Shown: positions 22,342 to 22,375 of the stretch, in pieces
How the letters are laid out: each line of letters opens with the position of its first letter
Position numbering within the stretch: the first letter of the stretch is position 1
DNA from: a bacterium
GTDB lineage: Bacteria > Babelota > Babeliae > Babelales > Vermiphilaceae
Assembly (NCBI GenBank): GCA_021827875.1
Contig: JAKAUA010000015.1
Location: forward strand, 1-22,375
Direction of reading: 5' to 3'
Length of the DNA: 22,375 nucleotides
Made by a program: the position numbers and the translations under genes
Notes under the pieces: model-generated
What the model was told of the DNA's origin: nothing
Seen by the model: only the letters and a program-made list of their open reading frames with translations
The model's database searches: none

Positions 22342-22375
22342 ATTTGAGAAAATTTTTTTTCAGGTTACTCTTACA

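Noticed and set aside
1..22375. CRISPR arrays, rRNA genes, integrase or transposase genes
   Set aside because: No regularly spaced direct repeats, no rRNA sequence and no transposase or integrase motifs were seen; the only nuclease of possible mobile type is the GIY-YIG protein.

Overview
This window most resembles a reduced, AT-rich, Gram-negative bacterial genome, possibly an intracellular or host-associated lineage. An outer-membrane-type protein, many small signal-peptide-bearing proteins without recognisable function, and a minimal set of translation genes suggest something like Candidatus Dependentiae (TM6). That placement is inference from gene content, not proven by the sequence.

Layout. 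Positions 1-730 hold the N-terminal part of threonyl-tRNA synthetase (minus strand, running off the left edge, no TGS domain). At 907-4007 lie an HdeD/DUF308-like membrane protein and two tandem copies of an unknown secreted family, the first split by a frameshift at an A8 tract. A convergent gene for a probable outer-membrane beta-barrel overlaps the end of this block. PhoH2-type PIN-ATPase follows on the plus strand. Then comes a minus-strand housekeeping stretch: rnpA, rpmH, trxB, tig, tRNA-Leu(TAG), tRNA-Lys(CTT), a small secreted protein, frr, tsf and argS. A GIY-YIG ORF sits in a near-perfect inverted-repeat element at 14122-14482. From 14673 to 18693 there is a minus-strand cassette of three secreted proteins, the largest ending in two J-like domains without HPD. 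The right part has a small secreted membrane protein, mnmA, pgsA and another small exported protein overlapping pgsA by four bases.

The housekeeping genes cover tRNA charging (thrS, argS), tRNA maturation and modification (rnpA, mnmA), elongation and recycling (tsf, frr), nascent-chain folding (tig), thiol redox (trxB), RNA metabolism (phoH) and phospholipid synthesis (pgsA). The accessory part is dominated by exported proteins.

The most unusual non-coding signal is a structured element of about 150-170 nt present three times (9641-9802 plus, 20883-21052 plus, about 21117-21261 minus). The primary sequence has diverged, but four consecutive hairpins are kept by compensatory changes. I do not recognise this family. 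Other non-coding structure includes composite palindromic repeats abutting the CCA ends of both tRNAs and a decayed relative of the GIY-YIG element's repeats at 19527-19663.
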